Shown here: positions 7,377 to 7,490 of the stretch, piece by piece
Layout: each line of letters opens with the position of its first letter
How positions within the stretch are numbered: position 1 is the stretch's first letter
Assembly: GCA_026987255.1 (NCBI GenBank)
Contig: JALSNA010000415.1
Location: 1 to 7,490 of the forward strand
Origin: Hyphomicrobiales bacterium
Lineage (GTDB): Bacteria; Pseudomonadota; Alphaproteobacteria; Rhizobiales; Aestuariivirgaceae
DNA length: 7,490 nt
Direction of reading: 5' to 3'
Position numbers and translations under genes: made by a program
The notes under the pieces: model-generated
What the model saw: the letters and a program-made list of their open reading frames with translations, nothing else
Database searches by the model: none
Told to the model about the DNA's origin: nothing

Positions 7377-7426
7377 TGAAGAAAAGTTTTCCAGCCTGCC
7401 TGGCAGGCTGGAAATACTTTTCTTCA
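7377..7426. terminator. Long near-perfect hairpin after pheT, probable bidirectional terminator
   Basis: TGAAGAAAAGT (7377-7387) pairs perfectly with ACTTTTCTTCA (7416-7426). Inside it TTTCCAGCCTGCC (7388-7400) is complementary to GGCAGGCTGGAAA (7402-7414). Only one base (T7415) is unpaired within the roughly 24-base-pair stem, apart from a tiny apical loop. A GC core flanked by A-rich and T-rich arms on both sides is typical of intrinsic terminators that can act in both directions. It starts 36 bases after the pheT stop. A dispersed repeat is an alternative explanation that cannot be excluded from one copy. Confidence 0.62.
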
Positions 7427-7439
7427 GGAAAAACAAGGC

Positions 7440-7485
7440 GTCCTGCTGACTTGGGGCGGCCCGGCGTCAGCAGGACATCATTTTT
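7440..7485 (+). terminator. Second inverted repeat with T-tract after pheT
   Basis: GTCCTGCTGAC (7440-7450) and GTCAGCAGGAC (7466-7476) form a perfect 11-base-pair stem around a 15-base GC-rich loop. Five T (7481-7485) follow after four bases. On the opposite strand the same stem is followed, after a few bases, by a five-T tract (complement of 7428-7433), so it could also stop a convergent transcript from beyond the right edge. It lies 13 bases after the first hairpin, giving tandem terminators for the rpmI-pheT cluster. Confidence 0.55.
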
Positions 7486-7490
7486 GGCCC

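Overview
The window looks like an alphaproteobacterial chromosome. Base composition is GC-rich and both gene groups have typical alphaproteobacterial protein sequences: a ~360-residue PheS, an 807-residue PheT, and L35/L20 with the alphaproteobacterial pattern. Tad-pilus genes carry the cpa-type architecture. The order or genus cannot be fixed from this sequence.

Left part (1-2809, minus strand): a Tad (tight adherence/Flp pilus) biogenesis group, transcribed leftwards in the order cpaA (prepilin peptidase), cpaB (periplasmic pilus assembly protein) and cpaC (outer-membrane secretin, running off the left edge). cpaA is followed by an intrinsic-terminator-like hairpin and a 262-nt gap, so cpaB-cpaC, only 22 nt apart, are probably a second transcription unit. 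Upstream of both cpaA and cpaB sit sequences close to the CtrA motif TTAA-N7-TTAA. No Flp pilin gene, ATPase or inner-membrane platform gene is in the window.

Middle (2810-3077): a divergent intergenic region with a good sigma-70-type promoter for rpmI and a structured rpmI leader.

Right part (3078-7341, plus strand): rpmI (L35), rplT (L20), pheS and pheT, the conserved translation cluster, without infC in front. pheS and pheT overlap by four bases (ATGA). The 148-nt rplT-pheS gap contains a possible attenuator or terminator ending in seven T. A hairpin arm there (GGCAAGGCGC) also occurs in the rpmI leader hairpin. After pheT the window ends in two tandem inverted repeats that probably terminate transcription.

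All seven genes belong to well-known families. I see no mobile element, CRISPR array, tRNA or rRNA, and no undescribed multigene system. The points worth following up are regulatory: the paired CtrA-like sites, the rpmI and pheS leader structures, and the long terminal hairpin.
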